A DNA stretch of 64,000 nt from Salinispirillum sp049115955 (GCA_049115955.1 JAGDZJ010000036.1:1-64000), one strand, 5' to 3'; counted from the stretch's first letter, positions 39,493-48,368 are shown. Translations and numbers: made by a program. The notes: generated by a model not told the origin, from the letters alone.

Positions 39493-40824
39493 TTAACGAC
39501 TGTAGCCTTTCAAATTAGCCTTTTTCATAAGTGACGAGTACTGATGCGACATCAGGTGAGACTGGACTTGAGACATAAAGTCCATGACCACTACCACCAC
39601 GATGAGCAACGACGTGCCACCGAATAAAAACGGTGCGCCTGCAGCCTGAACCAGGCCCTGTGGTACCAAAGACACCACGGCAATATAACCCGCACCGAAC
39701 AGCGTGAGACGAGCCGATACACCATCAACATAGCGCGCTGTCTGTTCACCGGGACGAATACCAGGAACAAAGGCACCACTGCGTTTCAGATTTTCTGCAA
39801 CGTCTTTAGGGTTGAACGTTACTGCGGTATAGAAGTAGCAGAAAAACACGACCGCTATAGTAAACAGTAAGTAGTACAGTGGCTGGCCGGGGCTGAGGTA
39901 AACCATCATATCCGCCAACCAACCAGCATTTTCACTCTGACCGAACCACGTACCAATGGACGCAGGGAAGATCAACAGGCTCGACGCGAAGATCGGCGGA
40001 ATTACACCCGCCATGTTGATCTTCAGTGGCAGATGGCTGGTTTGCGCGGCAAACACCTTACGGCCTTGCTGACGCTTAGCGTAGTTGATGGTGATCTTAC
40101 GCTGACCGCGCTCGATGAATACCACCAACGCCACCACAGCAATAGCGAATATGCCAATGGCCAGCAGCAACAGGATGTTAAGCTCGCCTTGCCGCGCCGA
40201 TTCGAACGACTGTCCGAACGCCGCTGGCAGGCTGGCCACGATGCCTGCAAAGATCAGCAGGGAGATGCCGTTACCAACACCACGCTCTGTAATCTGCTCA
40301 CCCAACCACATCATAAACATGGTGCCTGACGTCAACGTCACCATACCTACAAAATAGAAGTTCCAGGGTACGGTGCCTGCACCATCGGTGAAGGCGATAC
40401 CTTGACTGGCCAACCCTACGGTAATAGCCAGAGACTGAATGATGGCCAACACCAAGGTGCCGTACCGGGTGTATTGACTCATCTTACGACGACCCGCCTC
40501 ACCCTCTTTCTTCAGTTGTTCTATATGCGGGCTGACCACCGTGAGCAGCTGCATAATGATCGATGCCGAAATGTACGGCATGATACCCAATGCAAAAATA
40601 CTCATCCGCTCAAGAGCACCCCCCGAAAACATGTTAAACATGCTCAGGATGGTGTCCCGGTTGCGCTCAAAAAGCGCCGCCAGTTGATCTGGATTAATTC
40701 CCGGTACCGGTATATGCGCACCAATGCGATAGACCAGTATGGCGAGGAGCACGAAAAGCAAGCGCGAGCCTAGCTCACCCATACCCTTCTGTGCGCCAGC
40801 CGGCAGTGCACCTTGTTTAGTCAC
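39493..40824 (-). CDS. secY: Protein translocase subunit SecY
   Basis: SecY forms the membrane channel for protein export with SecE and SecG. The 443-residue protein has ten membrane helices, the plug region after IPVPGINPDQLA, GIMPYISASIIMQLL in helix 2, and ERGQRKITINYAKRQ in the cytoplasmic loop that contacts SecA/ribosome, then GIRPGEQTARY. Length equals the Escherichia protein. It follows rplO by one nucleotide in the spc operon. Confidence 0.98.
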   Translation of the reverse strand: MTKQGALPAGAQKGMGELGSRLLFVLLAILVYRIGAHIPVPGINPDQLAALFERNRDTILSMFNMFSGGALERMSIFALGIMPYISASIIMQLLTVVSPHIEQLKKEGEAGRRKMSQYTRYGTLVLAIIQSLAITVGLASQGIAFTDGAGTVPWNFYFVGMVTLTSGTMFMMWLGEQITERGVGNGISLLIFAGIVASLPAAFGQSFESARQGELNILLLLAIGIFAIAVVALVVFIERGQRKITINYAKRQQGRKVFAAQTSHLPLKINMAGVIPPIFASSLLIFPASIGTWFGQSENAGWLADMMVYLSPGQPLYYLLFTIAVVFFCYFYTAVTFNPKDVAENLKRSGAFVPGIRPGEQTARYVDGVSARLTLFGAGYIAVVSLVPQGLVQAAGAPFLFGGTSLLIVVVVVMDFMSQVQSHLMSHQYSSLMKKANLKGYSR

Positions 40825-40825
40825 G

Positions 40826-41260
40826 TTACGCCTCTACTTTTCCGCCCGCTGCTTCGATGGCCTTTTTGGCACCTTCGGTCACGTTCAGACCTTTAATCGT
40901 TACAGCGCGATTGATTTCGCCGGAGTTGATGACCTTGACCACTTTAATGCTACGCGTTACCACGTTGGCATCTTGCAGTGCTTTCAGATCTACTACGTCG
41001 CCTTCAACTTTCGCCAGCTCGTGCAAACGGATTTCCGAACGCACAGCTTGCTTACGAGAAGTGAAACCAAATTTTGGCAGACGACGCTGCAATGGCATCT
41101 GACCGCCTTCAAAACCTGGCTTAACGCCGCCGCCTGAACGCGACTTCTGGCCTTTGTGACCACGACCACCGGTCTTACCCAGACCGCTACCAATGCCACG
41201 ACCAACCCGCTTAGGGCTCTGTTTCGCGCCAGCAGCAGGACTCAGTTCATTCAAATGCAT
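40826..41260 (-). CDS. rplO: 50S ribosomal protein L15
   Basis: L15 is a late assembly protein with a long extended N-terminus in 23S rRNA. The 144-residue protein starts MHLNELSPAAGAKQSPKRVG, with RGIGSGLGKTGGRGHKGQKS (Gly/Arg-rich extension) and MPLQRRLPKFGFTS. It is 2 nt from rpmD upstream and 1 nt from secY downstream. Normal length (144). Confidence 0.98.
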   Translation of the reverse strand: MHLNELSPAAGAKQSPKRVGRGIGSGLGKTGGRGHKGQKSRSGGGVKPGFEGGQMPLQRRLPKFGFTSRKQAVRSEIRLHELAKVEGDVVDLKALQDANVVTRSIKVVKVINSGEINRAVTIKGLNVTEGAKKAIEAAGGKVEA

Positions 41261-41262
41261 GA

Positions 41263-41448
41263 CTATTCCCCTACTACACGGACCATGTAGTTAACTTTGT
41301 TAATCATCCCGCGAACGGAAGGAGTGTCTTCCAGTTCACGCACTTGGCCGATCTTACGCAGACCCAGACCCTGCACACACAATTTGTGCTTAGGCAGTGT
41401 CGCTATCGGGCTACGAAACAATTCAACTTTCAATGTCTTCTTAGCCAT
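41263..41448 (-). CDS. rpmD: 50S ribosomal protein L30
   Basis: L30 is a small two-domain 23S-binding protein. The 61-residue protein (59 in Escherichia) has KVELFRSPIATLPKHK, VQGLGLRKIGQVRELEDTP and ends INKVNYMVRVV. It sits 3 nt downstream of rpsE and 2 nt before rplO in the spc operon. Confidence 0.97.
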   Translation of the reverse strand: MAKKTLKVELFRSPIATLPKHKLCVQGLGLRKIGQVRELEDTPSVRGMINKVNYMVRVVGE

Positions 41449-41451
41449 GAT

Positions 41452-41961
41452 TTACCCCAGAATTTCGTCTACAGACTTGCCACGCTTAGCGGCAATTTCT
41501 TCCGGTGCACGCATCGCGCTCAGACCCTTGATGGTCGCCCGCACAACGTTTACCGGGTTCGTAGAACCGTAGCACTTCGCCAGTACGTTCTGTACACCGG
41601 CAATTTCGAGTACCGCACGCATCGCGCCACCGGCGATGATACCTGTACCTTCAGAAGCAGGCTGCATGTACACCTTAGCGGCACCGTGACGGCCCTTAAC
41701 CGGGTACTGCAACGTTGTGCCGTCCAGGTCAATGGTTACTACGTTGCGGCGCGCCGCATCCATAGCTTTTTGAATGGCAGCAGGTACTTCTTTCGCTTTG
41801 CCGCGACCGAAGCCTACTTTACCTTTGCCGTCGCCTACCACAGTCAATGCGGTGAAGCCGAATACACGACCACCCTTGACCACTTTGGCAACGCGGTTCA
41901 CTTGAACCAATTTTTCCTGCAGTTCTACAGACTGCTGCTGATCTACGTTCGCCATACTCAC
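41452..41961 (-). CDS. rpsE: 30S ribosomal protein S5
   Basis: S5 is at the mRNA entry site and influences decoding accuracy. The 169-residue protein has LVQVNRVAKVVKGGRVFGFT, GDGKGKVGFGRGKAKEVP (RNA-binding loop with the spectinomycin-related region), ITGI-like EGTGIIAGGAMRAVLE and YGSTNPVNVVRATI. Two nt separate it from rplR. Length is close to Escherichia (167). Confidence 0.98.
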   Translation of the reverse strand: MSMANVDQQQSVELQEKLVQVNRVAKVVKGGRVFGFTALTVVGDGKGKVGFGRGKAKEVPAAIQKAMDAARRNVVTIDLDGTTLQYPVKGRHGAAKVYMQPASEGTGIIAGGAMRAVLEIAGVQNVLAKCYGSTNPVNVVRATIKGLSAMRAPEEIAAKRGKSVDEILG

Positions 41962-41963
41962 CT

Positions 41964-42314
41964 CTAGAACTGTAATCCACCTTCGCGGGCTGCATCAGCC
42001 AGTGCTTTCACACGGCCGTGATATTTGAAGCCGGAGCGATCGAAAGCTACGCTTTCAACGCCAGCCGCCTTGGCACGTGATGCAATCAGCTGACCGACTT
42101 TGGTCGCTGCGTCCACGTTACCGGTTGCGCCACTGCGCAGATCCGTGTCCAGTGTTGAAGCACTGGCCAGCACTTTAGCGCCATCAGGTGAAATCACCTG
42201 CGCGTAGATGTGCCGAGGTGTGCGATGAATGCACAGGCGATTAACGCCGAGTTCACGAATTTTCATCCGACTACGACGAGCACGGCGAATACGAGATTGC
42301 TTTTTAGCGTCCAT
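41964..42314 (-). CDS. rplR: 50S ribosomal protein L18
   Basis: L18 binds 5S rRNA and brings it to the 50S subunit with L5. The 116-residue protein has an Arg/Lys-rich N-terminus (KKQSRIRRARRSRMKIRE), LCIHRTPRHIYAQVISPDG, and the C-terminal FDRSGFKYHGRVKALADAAR. In the spc operon between rplF (16 nt) and rpsE (2 nt). Confidence 0.98.
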   Translation of the reverse strand: MDAKKQSRIRRARRSRMKIRELGVNRLCIHRTPRHIYAQVISPDGAKVLASASTLDTDLRSGATGNVDAATKVGQLIASRAKAAGVESVAFDRSGFKYHGRVKALADAAREGGLQF

Positions 42315-42330
42315 AATGATGCCCTACCCC

Positions 42331-42864
42331 TTACTTCTTCTTGGTTTCTTTACGGCGAACCTGCTCACCCGCGTAACGAACACCTTTGCCTTTATAAGGC
42401 TCTGGCGCACGGAAAGCGCGAATTTCGGCTGCCACCTGACCGACCTGTTGCTTATCAACACCGGTTACAACTACTTCCGTCTGGGTCGGCGTTTCCGCAG
42501 TGACACCTTCTGGCAATTCGTAGTCGATTGGATGTGAGAAGCCCAAAGTCAGGTTCAACGTACGGCCATTGGCTTTAGCGCGGTAACCGACGCCATTCAG
42601 CTGCAGACGCTTTTCAAAGCCCTGGCTGACACCAATAACCATGTTGTTTACCAGAGAACGGGTAGTTCCGGCCATGGCGCGAGACTGCTTCGCGCCATCA
42701 TTGGCGGAAACAGACAAAATTCCAGCGTCTTCTTTAACGCTGACAGTAGGATGCAAATTCAGCGTGAGCTGACCTTTGCCGCCTTTTACAGTAACAATGC
42801 CGTTGGCAATTTTAACGTCAACGCCGCCAGGCACTACTACTGGTTGATTAGCTATTCGAGACAT
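42331..42864 (-). CDS. rplF: 50S ribosomal protein L6
   Basis: L6 stabilises the factor-binding region near the sarcin-ricin loop. The 177-residue protein has two repeats of one fold: SRIANQPVVVPGGVDVKI at the start, and the L6 signature with PEPYKGKGVRYAGE near the C-terminus, ending RRKETKKK. Same length as Escherichia. It is 12 nt after rpsH in the spc operon. Confidence 0.98.
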   Translation of the reverse strand: MSRIANQPVVVPGGVDVKIANGIVTVKGGKGQLTLNLHPTVSVKEDAGILSVSANDGAKQSRAMAGTTRSLVNNMVIGVSQGFEKRLQLNGVGYRAKANGRTLNLTLGFSHPIDYELPEGVTAETPTQTEVVVTGVDKQQVGQVAAEIRAFRAPEPYKGKGVRYAGEQVRRKETKKK

Positions 42865-42876
42865 CGTAAAACCCCC

Positions 42877-43269
42877 TTAGAATACTTCGCAGATGATCTC
42901 ACCACCGATACCGGCCTTACGGGCGGCGCGATCGGTCATAATACCCTGCGAGGTGGAGACGATGGATACACCCAAACCGGCAGACACCTTAGTCAGCTCT
43001 TCAGTAGCACGGTACTGACGCAGACCAGGACGACTAACACGTTTGATGCTCTCGATAACAGGCTGACCCTTGTAATATTTCAAGGCCACTGTCAATTCAG
43101 GCTTCACGTCTGCTGTCACTTCAGCAGAGGCTAAATAGCCTTCTGCGATCAGTACATCAGCAACCGCTTTTTTCAGCTTGGAAGCAGGCATGGAAACAGT
43201 TTGTTTGCCAGCTTGCTGCCCGTTGCGAATACGCGTAAACATATCCGCCAACGTATCTTGCATACTCAT
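42877..43269 (-). CDS. rpsH: 30S ribosomal protein S8
   Basis: S8 binds helix 21 of 16S rRNA and, in enterics, the rplE mRNA to repress the spc operon. With the start at 43269 it has exactly 130 residues (MSMQDTLADMFTRIRNGQQA), and the signature VSTSQGIMTDRAARKAG near the C-terminus. GAGG precedes that ATG; a six-codon longer frame is not supported. It follows rpsN by 100 nt. Confidence 0.97.
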   Translation of the reverse strand: MSMQDTLADMFTRIRNGQQAGKQTVSMPASKLKKAVADVLIAEGYLASAEVTADVKPELTVALKYYKGQPVIESIKRVSRPGLRQYRATEELTKVSAGLGVSIVSTSQGIMTDRAARKAGIGGEIICEVF

Positions 43270-43369
43270 TGGTTTTACCTCACTCATGTGCAGCAGGGCT
43301 TAAACCCTGTTCTCTGGCCGTTATAAACCAGAAAACAGGGCGTTCAGCCCTGCTTATCGATTCGCTGTT

Positions 43370-43675
43370 TTACCAGCTTGCTTTTTTCAGGCCGGGTACA
43401 TTACCACGCATTGTGTGCGCGCGCAGCATGTTTCGGCTCAAACCGAACTTACGATAGACGCCGTGAGGACGACCGGTCAGCTGGCAGCGACGCTGCTGGC
43501 GGACTGGACTCGCATCGCGTGGCAATTTCTGCAACGCAATTTGAGCTTCCCAACGTTCTTCGTCAGAACTGTTTGGACTATTAATTACTGCTTTAAGGGC
43601 AGCACGTTTCTCAGCAAACTTAGCAACCAGTTTGGCGCGTTTCGCTTCGCGTGCTTTCATGCTCTCTTTTGCCAT
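43370..43675 (-). CDS. rpsN: 30S ribosomal protein S14
   Basis: S14 sits in the 30S head next to S3 and S10. The 101-residue protein is the long zinc-free type: the region that would carry the CxxC pairs reads RQQRRCQLTGRPHGVYRKF with a single cysteine. It ends with RNMLRAHTMRGNVPGLKKASW. Between rplE (22 nt) and rpsH, in standard order. Confidence 0.97.
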   Translation of the reverse strand: MAKESMKAREAKRAKLVAKFAEKRAALKAVINSPNSSDEERWEAQIALQKLPRDASPVRQQRRCQLTGRPHGVYRKFGLSRNMLRAHTMRGNVPGLKKASW

Positions 43676-43697
43676 ATCAGCTCTCCAGCTCCGTAGC

Positions 43698-44237
43698 TTA
43701 GTTGCGGAATGGGAAGGACAGGGCTTTCAGCAAAGCGCGGCCTTCGTCATTAGTACGGGCAGTAGTTGTGATGGTGATATCCAATCCACGCAACTTATCT
43801 ACTTTGTCGTACTCAATTTCCGGGAAGATGATCTGCTCACGAACACCCATACTGTAGTTACCACGGCCATCAAACGACTTAGGGTTGATACCGCGGAAGT
43901 CACGTACACGTGGCAGTGAGATGTCGACCAGGCGATCCAGAAATTCCCACATACGCTCAGCGCGCAGGGTCACTTTGGCACCAATAGGCCAGCCTTCACG
44001 AATTTTAAAGCCTGCAATAGACTTACGTGCTTTCGTTACAACAGCCTTCTGACCAGAAATCGCTTCCAGGTCAGCGATCGCATTTTCGATCTGCTTCTTA
44101 TCACCAATCGCTTCACCCACACCCATGTTCAGAGTGATCTTAGTGACGCGAGGTACTTCCATGACGTTTTTGTAGCCAAACTCTTTAGTCAGAGCAGGCA
44201 TAACGTCAGATTTGTACAATGCTTTTAATCTTGACAT
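43698..44237 (-). CDS. rplE: 50S ribosomal protein L5
   Basis: L5 binds 5S rRNA and forms an intersubunit bridge. From the ATG at 44237 it is 179 residues, exactly the family length, beginning MSRLKALYKSDVMPALTKEF. It shows VPRVTKITLNMGVGEAI, KARKSIAGFKIREGWPIG and the C-terminal GLDITITTTARTNDEGRALL. The frame is open 32 codons further into rplX but that is not a real start. In enterics its mRNA carries the S8 repressor site. Confidence 0.97.
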   Translation of the reverse strand: MSRLKALYKSDVMPALTKEFGYKNVMEVPRVTKITLNMGVGEAIGDKKQIENAIADLEAISGQKAVVTKARKSIAGFKIREGWPIGAKVTLRAERMWEFLDRLVDISLPRVRDFRGINPKSFDGRGNYSMGVREQIIFPEIEYDKVDKLRGLDITITTTARTNDEGRALLKALSFPFRN

Positions 44238-44250
44238 ATCCGTTCCGCCC

Positions 44251-44580
44251 CTACTCTTCAATCTGCTGGCTAGTGGACTTGAAGAAACGAACCTTACGAC
44301 CGTCTTCCAGCGTCTTGAAACCAACACGGTCACCTTTATTGGTTTCCGGGTTGAAAATAGCTACGTTGGAAGCTGCGATCGGCAGTTCTTTCTCGACAAT
44401 GCCGCCCTGAACGTTGGCTTGCGGGTTTGGCTTCTGGTGCTTCTTCACCTTGTTGATGCCAGACACCACGAACTTATCGCCTTTGCGCTCAGTCTTTACA
44501 ACTTTGGTGATTTTGCCACGCTTGCCTTTGTCTTTACCGGCAATAACGATGACTTCGTCACCTGTCTTAAGCTTTCTCAT
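44251..44580 (-). CDS. rplX: 50S ribosomal protein L24
   Basis: L24 initiates 50S assembly and sits near the exit tunnel. The 109-residue protein (104 in Escherichia) starts MRKLKTGDEVIVIAGKDKGK, the KOW motif, and continues GKITKVVK and VSGINKVKKHQKPNPQ. It is 37 nt after rplN and 13 nt before rplE. Confidence 0.97.
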   Translation of the reverse strand: MRKLKTGDEVIVIAGKDKGKRGKITKVVKTERKGDKFVVSGINKVKKHQKPNPQANVQGGIVEKELPIAASNVAIFNPETNKGDRVGFKTLEDGRKVRFFKSTSQQIEE

Positions 44581-44617
44581 CTTTCCTCCACTTCCTGCTA
44601 CCGTCTAGTACTGCGAA

Positions 44618-44986
44618 TTACAGTACTTCCGGCGCCAGGGAAATGATCTTCATGAATTTTTCAGTTCGTAGTTCACGCGTTACCGGTCCGAAAATACGGG
44701 TGCCGATAGGCGCTTGGTTAGCGTTCAGCAATACTGCTGAGTTGGTGTCGAAACGGATCACAGATCCATCAGGACGACGCACGCCTTTTCTGGTACGAAC
44801 TACCACAGCATTCATGACCTGACCTTTCTTGACCTTGCCGCGGGGAATTGCTTCCTTCACGGAGACCTTAATCAGATCACCAATTCTTGCATACCGACGG
44901 TGAGAACCACCCAGTACCTTGATGCATTGAACACGTTTGGCACCGCTGTTGTCCGCTACGTCGAGTATCGTTTGTGTTTGAATCAT
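44618..44986 (-). CDS. rplN: 50S ribosomal protein L14
   Basis: L14 forms a bridge to 16S rRNA and is the RsfS binding partner in other bacteria. The 122-residue protein begins MIQTQTILDVADNSGAKRVQ and has the signature VKKGQVMNAVVVRTRKGV and NQAPIGTRIFGPVTRELR. First gene of the spc operon in standard order, 36 nt after rpsQ. Confidence 0.98.
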   Translation of the reverse strand: MIQTQTILDVADNSGAKRVQCIKVLGGSHRRYARIGDLIKVSVKEAIPRGKVKKGQVMNAVVVRTRKGVRRPDGSVIRFDTNSAVLLNANQAPIGTRIFGPVTRELRTEKFMKIISLAPEVL

Positions 44987-45022
44987 CTTACAAACTCCCC
45001 AGACACTGAGTCACAACCAGCC

Positions 45023-45283
45023 TTACAGGCTGGTTGCGCGCTCAACGATGTTTACCAAAGTCCAAGTCTTCTGCTTGGAATACGGACGCGACTCCCGAAT
45101 CGTGACAACGTCGCCAGACTGGCATTCATTGTTTTCATCGTGCGCATGTAACTTAGTAGAACGCTTCATGATCTTCCCGTACACAGGGTGTTTCACGCTG
45201 CGCTCAACCAGGACAGTAATGGTCTTGTCAGCTTTGTTGCTGACAACCTGACCGGTTACTGTACGAGCATTAGTTTCTGACAT
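45023..45283 (-). CDS. rpsQ: 30S ribosomal protein S17
   Basis: S17 is a primary 16S-binding OB-fold protein. The 86-residue protein starts MSETNARTVTGQVVSNKADK at 45283, with KTITVLVERSVKHPVYGK and GDVVTIRESRPYSKQKTWTL. A 15-codon longer frame runs into rpmC and is discarded. Last gene of the S10 operon; it overlaps nothing and is 1 nt from rpmC. Confidence 0.97.
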   Translation of the reverse strand: MSETNARTVTGQVVSNKADKTITVLVERSVKHPVYGKIMKRSTKLHAHDENNECQSGDVVTIRESRPYSKQKTWTLVNIVERATSL

Positions 45284-45284
45284 T

Positions 45285-45476
45285 TTACGCTCCCACCTTC
45301 TCGTGCAGTACGGTCTTGACACGAGCAATATCTTTACGCACGACGTTCAGAAGGTGATTCTGAGTCAGCTGACCAGTGGCCTTCTGCATACGATACTTGA
45401 ATTGGTCGTGAAGCAAGTCCAGCAGCTGCTGGTTCAGTTCTTCAACTGACTTCTCACGGATTTCTTTAGCTTTCAT
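45285..45476 (-). CDS. rpmC: 50S ribosomal protein L29
   Basis: L29 lies at the exit tunnel beside L23, where signal recognition particle and trigger factor dock. The 63-residue protein, the usual length, starts MKAKEIREKSVEELNQQLLD and ends in DIARVKTVLHEK. Its ATG shares one base with the rplP stop (TGATG), so it is coupled to L16. Confidence 0.97.
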   Translation of the reverse strand: MKAKEIREKSVEELNQQLLDLLHDQFKYRMQKATGQLTQNHLLNVVRKDIARVKTVLHEKVGA

Positions 45477-45889
45477 CACATCACCGTCCGTTTGATAAAT
45501 ACGGTTGGCACAGGCAACTTAGCAGCGGCAAGCGAAAATGCTTCACGCGCCAGTTCTTCTGATACGCCTTCCATTTCATACAGGACCTTGCCAGGTTTAA
45601 TCTGAGCAACCCAGTATTCAACGTTACCCTTACCTTTACCCATCCGCACCTCAAGAGGCTTTTTGGAGATCGGCTTGTCAGGGAAAACACGAATCCAGAT
45701 TTTACCGCCCCGCTTAACCTTACGAGTCATCGCACGACGCGCTGCCTCGATTTGGCGAGAGGTGATCCGGCCACGGCCCGTTGACTTCAGAGCGTACTCG
45801 CCGAAACTGACCTTGCTACCGCGCAAAGCCAGACCGCGGTTACGGCCCTTCTGCATCTTTCTAAATTTGGTACGTTTTGGCTGTAACAT
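45476..45889 (-). CDS. rplP: 50S ribosomal protein L16
   Basis: L16 organises the A-site region of the peptidyl transferase centre. The 137-residue protein starts MLQPKRTKFRKMQKGRNRGL, has FGEYALKSTGRGRITSRQIE and the RMGKGKGNVEYWVA signature with the arginine that is hydroxylated in enterics just before it (EVRMG). It follows rpsC by 10 nt. Confidence 0.98.
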   Translation of the reverse strand: MLQPKRTKFRKMQKGRNRGLALRGSKVSFGEYALKSTGRGRITSRQIEAARRAMTRKVKRGGKIWIRVFPDKPISKKPLEVRMGKGKGNVEYWVAQIKPGKVLYEMEGVSEELAREAFSLAAAKLPVPTVFIKRTVM

Positions 45890-45899
45890 GACCTACTCC

Positions 45900-46583
45900 T
45901 TACCGAGCTGCTTTCTTCTTAGGTGCTTTTTCCTGTGCGCGCACTTCTTCAATGCCGCCCAGAACTTCACCTTTGAAGATCCACACTTTGATACCCAGGA
46001 TACCGTAGGTGGTCTGTGCTTCGATGTTTGCGTAGTCGATATCGGCACGCAAAGTATGCAAAGGCACACGACCCTCGCGGTACCATTCGGTACGCGCGAT
46101 TTCAGCTCCGCCCAAACGCCCACCAACCTGGATCTTCACGCCCTTGGCACCGGCACGCATAGCGTTCTGTACCGCACGCTTCATAGCGCGACGAAACATT
46201 ACACGACGTTCCAACTGACTGGCTACGTTCTGACCTACCAGGACAGCGTCCAGGTCTGGCTTGCGAATTTCTTCAATGTTGATGTGTACAGGAATGCCCA
46301 TCATTTTGGACACTTCATTACGCAGCACTTCAACATCTTCGCCTTTCTTACCAATCACGATACCCGGACGGGCAGTGTGAATGGTGATCTTGGCGTTCTG
46401 TGCAGGGCGCTCGATGATAATCTTGCTCACTGACGCTTTCGCCAGCTTCCGCTCGAGATACTCACGCACCTGAATGTCATTTACCAATTTGTCGGCATAA
46501 TCTTTGGATTCCGCGAACCACACAGAGCGGTGATCTTTGGTGATCCCAAGGCGAATACCGGTTGGGTGAACTTTCTGACCCAT
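45900..46583 (-). CDS. rpsC: 30S ribosomal protein S3
   Basis: S3 lines the mRNA entry channel and has helicase activity with S4 and S5. The 227-residue protein begins MGQKVHPTGIRLGITKDHRS, has the KH domain GRPGIVIGKKGEDVE-like segment (ARPGIVIGKKGED) and GAKGVKIQVGGRLGGAEIAR. The start at 46583 is chosen; the longer frame would overlap rplV by 31 nt. C-terminus slightly shorter than in Escherichia (233). Confidence 0.97.
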   Translation of the reverse strand: MGQKVHPTGIRLGITKDHRSVWFAESKDYADKLVNDIQVREYLERKLAKASVSKIIIERPAQNAKITIHTARPGIVIGKKGEDVEVLRNEVSKMMGIPVHINIEEIRKPDLDAVLVGQNVASQLERRVMFRRAMKRAVQNAMRAGAKGVKIQVGGRLGGAEIARTEWYREGRVPLHTLRADIDYANIEAQTTYGILGIKVWIFKGEVLGGIEEVRAQEKAPKKKAAR

Positions 46584-46597
46584 CTGACCTTCTCCTG

Positions 46598-46927
46598 TTA
46601 ATCCGCGACCTTGACGGTGATATGGCACGAACGCTTCAGGACGCGATCTGCGCGACCCTTGGCCCGTGGACGAATACGCTTCATCGTCATGCCTTCATCA
46701 ACAAAGATCGTTGATACCTTCAGCTCGTCGATGTCAGCGCCATCATTGTGCTCGGCGTTCGCCACTGCACTCTCCAGCACCTTCTTAATGATCGCAGCAC
46801 CTTTCTTAGGGCTGAAAGTGAGGATGTCTAATGCTTCCTCAACTTTCTTACCCCGGATGAGGTCTGCTACCAAACGGCCTTTCTGAGCAGACAGACGGGC
46901 ACCACGCAATACAGCTTTAGTTTCCAT
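46598..46927 (-). CDS. rplV: 50S ribosomal protein L22
   Basis: L22 has a beta-hairpin in the exit tunnel, where some arrest peptides and macrolides act. The 109-residue protein has ARLSAQKGRLVADLIRGKKV, SAVANAEHNDGADIDELKV, and the hairpin MKRIRPRAKGRADRVLKRSC, without insertions or deletions visible there. Eleven nt after rpsS. Confidence 0.97.
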   Translation of the reverse strand: METKAVLRGARLSAQKGRLVADLIRGKKVEEALDILTFSPKKGAAIIKKVLESAVANAEHNDGADIDELKVSTIFVDEGMTMKRIRPRAKGRADRVLKRSCHITVKVAD

Positions 46928-46938
46928 TTTATCTACCT

Positions 46939-47214
46939 CTACCGTTTGGCTTTCTTGTCCGCTGCATGACCTTTGTACGTGCGGGTCAGCGCGAATTCAC
47001 CTAACTTATGACCGACCATGTCTTCTGTAACGAATACAGGAACATGTTGACGGCCATTATGGACTGCTATGGTCAACCCAATGAATTCAGGGAAGATGGT
47101 GCTACGACGAGACCACGTCTTAATTGGACGTTTCTCGCCTTTCTCAATAGCAGCCTCTACCTTTTTCATTAAATGCAGGTCTACAAATGGACCTTTCTTT
47201 AAAGAACGTGGCAC
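46939..47214 (-). CDS. rpsS: 30S ribosomal protein S19
   Basis: S19 is in the 30S head with S13. The 91-residue protein starts MPRSLKKGPFVDLHLMKKVE and has TWSRRSTIFPEFIGLTIAVH and the VTEDMVGHKLGEFALTRT signature. Fifteen nt downstream of rplB. Confidence 0.98.
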   Translation of the reverse strand: MPRSLKKGPFVDLHLMKKVEAAIEKGEKRPIKTWSRRSTIFPEFIGLTIAVHNGRQHVPVFVTEDMVGHKLGEFALTRTYKGHAADKKAKR

Positions 47215-47229
47215 GGCCTAATCCTCTTA

Positions 47230-48054
47230 TTACTTAGTACGACGACGAACAATGTATTTGTCCGTACGCTTGTTTTTACGGGTTTTGTAACCTTTAGTAG
47301 GCACGCCCCAAGGTGTCACAGGGTGACGACCACCAGAGGTTTTACCTTCACCACCACCGTGTGGGTGGTCAACCGGGTTCATGACTACACCACGAACGGT
47401 CGGACGAACGCCGCGCCACCGTGATGCACCCGCTTTACCCAACTGCCGCAGGCTGTGTTCTGAGTTGCTGACTTCGCCCAATGTGGCGCGGCAGTCAACC
47501 AATACCTTACGCATTTCACCGGAGCGCAGACGCAAAGTGGCATAACCACTGTCACGTGCGACCAGCTGTACCGAAGTACCTGCAGAACGAGCGATCTGAC
47601 CACCTTTACCAGGCTTCAGCTCAACGTTGTGCACGACACTACCTACTGGAATGTTACGCAATGGCATAGCATTACCTGGCTTAATCGGTGCGTGCTCACC
47701 GGACAGTACAGGACTGCCAGCAGCTACGTTACGCGGAGCCAGGATGTAACGACGCTCGCCGTCCTTGTATAAAACAAGAGCGATGTGCGCGCTACGGTTA
47801 GGATCGTATTCAAGACGCTCTACAACGCCAGGAATGCCATCTTTGTTACGCTTGAAGTCAACCAAACGATAGTGCTGCTTGTGCCCACCACCGATGTGAC
47901 GTGTTGTGATCCGGCCCTGGTTGTTACGACCACCAGTGCGAGATTTCTTTTCCACCAACGCGGCAAAAGGGGCGCCTTTATGCAGATCAGGTGTTTTAAC
48001 CTGAACGACGTGACGACGACCGGCGGATGATGGTTTCGCTTTTACAATAGCCAT
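47230..48054 (-). CDS. rplB: 50S ribosomal protein L2
   Basis: L2 is essential for subunit association and peptidyl transfer. The 274-residue protein has GRNNQGRITTRHIGGGHKQH, YILAPRNVAAG, and the C-terminal VMNPVDHPHGGGEGKTSGG with the conserved histidine in HPHGGGEG. Length 273 in Escherichia. Fourteen nt after rplW. Confidence 0.98.
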   Translation of the reverse strand: MAIVKAKPSSAGRRHVVQVKTPDLHKGAPFAALVEKKSRTGGRNNQGRITTRHIGGGHKQHYRLVDFKRNKDGIPGVVERLEYDPNRSAHIALVLYKDGERRYILAPRNVAAGSPVLSGEHAPIKPGNAMPLRNIPVGSVVHNVELKPGKGGQIARSAGTSVQLVARDSGYATLRLRSGEMRKVLVDCRATLGEVSNSEHSLRQLGKAGASRWRGVRPTVRGVVMNPVDHPHGGGEGKTSGGRHPVTPWGVPTKGYKTRKNKRTDKYIVRRRTK

Positions 48055-48068
48055 TCTTGCCTACCCCT

Positions 48069-48368
48069 TTACACGCTCAGAAAGTCAATTTCCTGACCTT
48101 CAGCCAGACGCACATACGCTTTTTTCACGTTGTTACGCTTGCCGAGACCACGCGCGGTGCGCTTGACTTTGCCTTTTTGGACCAAAGTACGTACGTTTAG
48201 TACCTTCACTTCGAACAATTTTTCAACCGCCTGCTTGATCTCAGGCTTGGTTGCATCGGGAGCAACACGAAATACGTATTGACCGTTACCGTCAGCGACG
48301 ATGGTGGCTTTCTCAGAAATATGAGGGCCCATCAACACTTTCAGAAGACGTTCCTGGTGACTACTCAT
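48069..48368 (-). CDS. rplW: 50S ribosomal protein L23
   Basis: L23 is the docking site of trigger factor and SRP at the tunnel exit. The 99-residue protein has LLKVLMGPHISEKATIVADG, ATKPEIKQAVEKLFEVKVLN and RTARGLGKRNNVKKAYVRL. Its ATG overlaps the rplD stop (ATGA), coupling L23 to L4. Confidence 0.97.
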   Translation of the reverse strand: MSSHQERLLKVLMGPHISEKATIVADGNGQYVFRVAPDATKPEIKQAVEKLFEVKVLNVRTLVQKGKVKRTARGLGKRNNVKKAYVRLAEGQEIDFLSV